In this document: positions 13,393 through 13,719 of the stretch, piece after piece
Layout: each line of letters begins with the position of its first letter
Position numbering within the stretch: position 1 is the first letter of the stretch
NCBI RefSeq assembly: GCF_019127135.1
Contig: NZ_JAHOEA010000072.1
Coordinates: 1-13,719, forward strand
DNA: 13,719 bases
Reading direction: 5' to 3'
From: Segatella copri
Lineage (GTDB): Bacteria; Bacteroidota; Bacteroidia; Bacteroidales; Bacteroidaceae
The notes under the pieces: generated by a model
What the model saw: only the letters and a program-made list of their open reading frames with translations
The model's database searches: none
What the model was told of the DNA's origin: nothing
Program-made: the position numbers and the translations under genes

Positions 13393-13719
13393 TCAACTCG
13401 TCTTACAAATAAAACTAAAAGTGGGCAACTAAAATCGTTAAACCACATACTGAAATAGTGCCCGCGAACATGAGCACGGATGACCATGAACATGGGTACG
13501 CGCGACCGATACGATGGGTATGAATGACCAAAACGATGGGTATGAATGACCAAAACGATGGGCACGGATGACCGAGAGCCTGGGTACTTATACCCAACTA
13601 GCTCGGGCATTCGTACCCAAGGCTTTGGGCAAAGTTGGGCAAAACGTTGCGTTGACTTTTCCTGTGTGGTTTAACGATTTTAGTTGACCACTTTTAGCTT
13701 TATTTGTAAGACGAGTTGA
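13393..13719. repeat. 327-bp element with 55-bp terminal inverted repeats
   Basis: 13393-13447 and 13665-13719 are reverse complements with two mismatches, starting TCAACTCGTCTTACAAATAA on each strand. The arms continue at lower identity to about 13470 and 13642. Between them lies a degenerate 22-bp array. No transposase is present. The second arm ends at the last base of the window, so the true ends are unknown. It could be a MITE, an invertible segment or a hairpin-forming element. Confidence 0.85.
13464..13640. repeat. 22-bp degenerate array B, eight units
   Basis: Units begin at 13464, 13486, 13508, 13530, 13552, 13574, 13596 (23 bp) and 13619. The core is ATGGGTATGAATGACC. Units 3-5 are nearly identical and units 6-8 are diverged. 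TGGGTA-CTTA-TACCCA in unit 6 is a small palindrome. Minus-strand ORFs across it are by-products of the repeat. Confidence 0.85.

Noticed and set aside
13371..13610. Minus-strand ORFs rich in repeated Pro/His/Val
   Set aside because: They run through a 22-bp tandem array inside an inverted-repeat element; the 22-residue protein period simply reflects the DNA repeat.
13017..13640. CRISPR array
   Set aside because: Units are contiguous 22-bp tandems without unique spacers, and no cas genes are present.

Overview
The window looks like accessory chromosome from a Bacteroidales bacterium, most likely Prevotella/Segatella. The reasons are the Bacteroidetes promoter signature (-7 TAnnTTTG, in one place with a -33 TTTG 20 bp upstream), starts without Shine-Dalgarno sequences, DUF6175 and DUF4421 families, AT-rich DNA, and a dispersed AGCTGCACTCGG palindromic repeat that I associate with Prevotella. 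The genus is an inference.

Layout. 1-880 is a graveyard: a 23-bp repeat at the edge, a promoter-plus-leader repeat, the 3' end of a winged-helix gene (Fic or AlbA_2 type) cut by an 11-bp tandem repeat, and a 21-codon scrap. 881-6413 is a tight minus-strand operon of six exported or membrane proteins: a DUF6175 protein, a secreted protein with a Cys cluster, a secreted protein with a FlgT_N-like domain, a multi-pass membrane protein, a small secreted protein and a lipoprotein. A 95-codon ORF (6442-6729), probably a gene remnant, precedes it, and two tandem leader repeats with a TAACTTTG promoter precede that. 6935-7199 (minus) is a strong candidate structured non-coding RNA. 7441-8261 is a higBA-type toxin-antitoxin locus with operator, promoter, leader repeat and terminator. 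8310-9563 (minus) encodes a DUF4421 outer-membrane protein. 9713-11208 is an AAA+ ATPase (Arch_ATPase/DUF234) with a duplicated palindromic operator, followed in frame by a LysR HTH scrap. 11380-12711 (minus) encodes a 443-residue protein with a uracil-DNA-glycosylase-like C-terminal half. 12851-13719 is repeat-rich: a chimeric remnant of higA and the ATPase start, two arrays with strict 22-bp period, and a 327-bp element with 55-bp inverted ends around a third 22-bp array.

How it works together. The six-gene operon probably builds or services an envelope structure: every product carries a signal peptide, a lipobox or membrane segments, and the spacing implies co-expression. The rest is mobile or decaying: addiction module, ATPase cassette, leader repeats placed in front of unrelated genes, and fragments of lost genes. 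The best candidates for something undescribed are the promoter/leader module, the six-gene envelope operon, the structured RNA, and the 22-bp-period DNA at the right edge.
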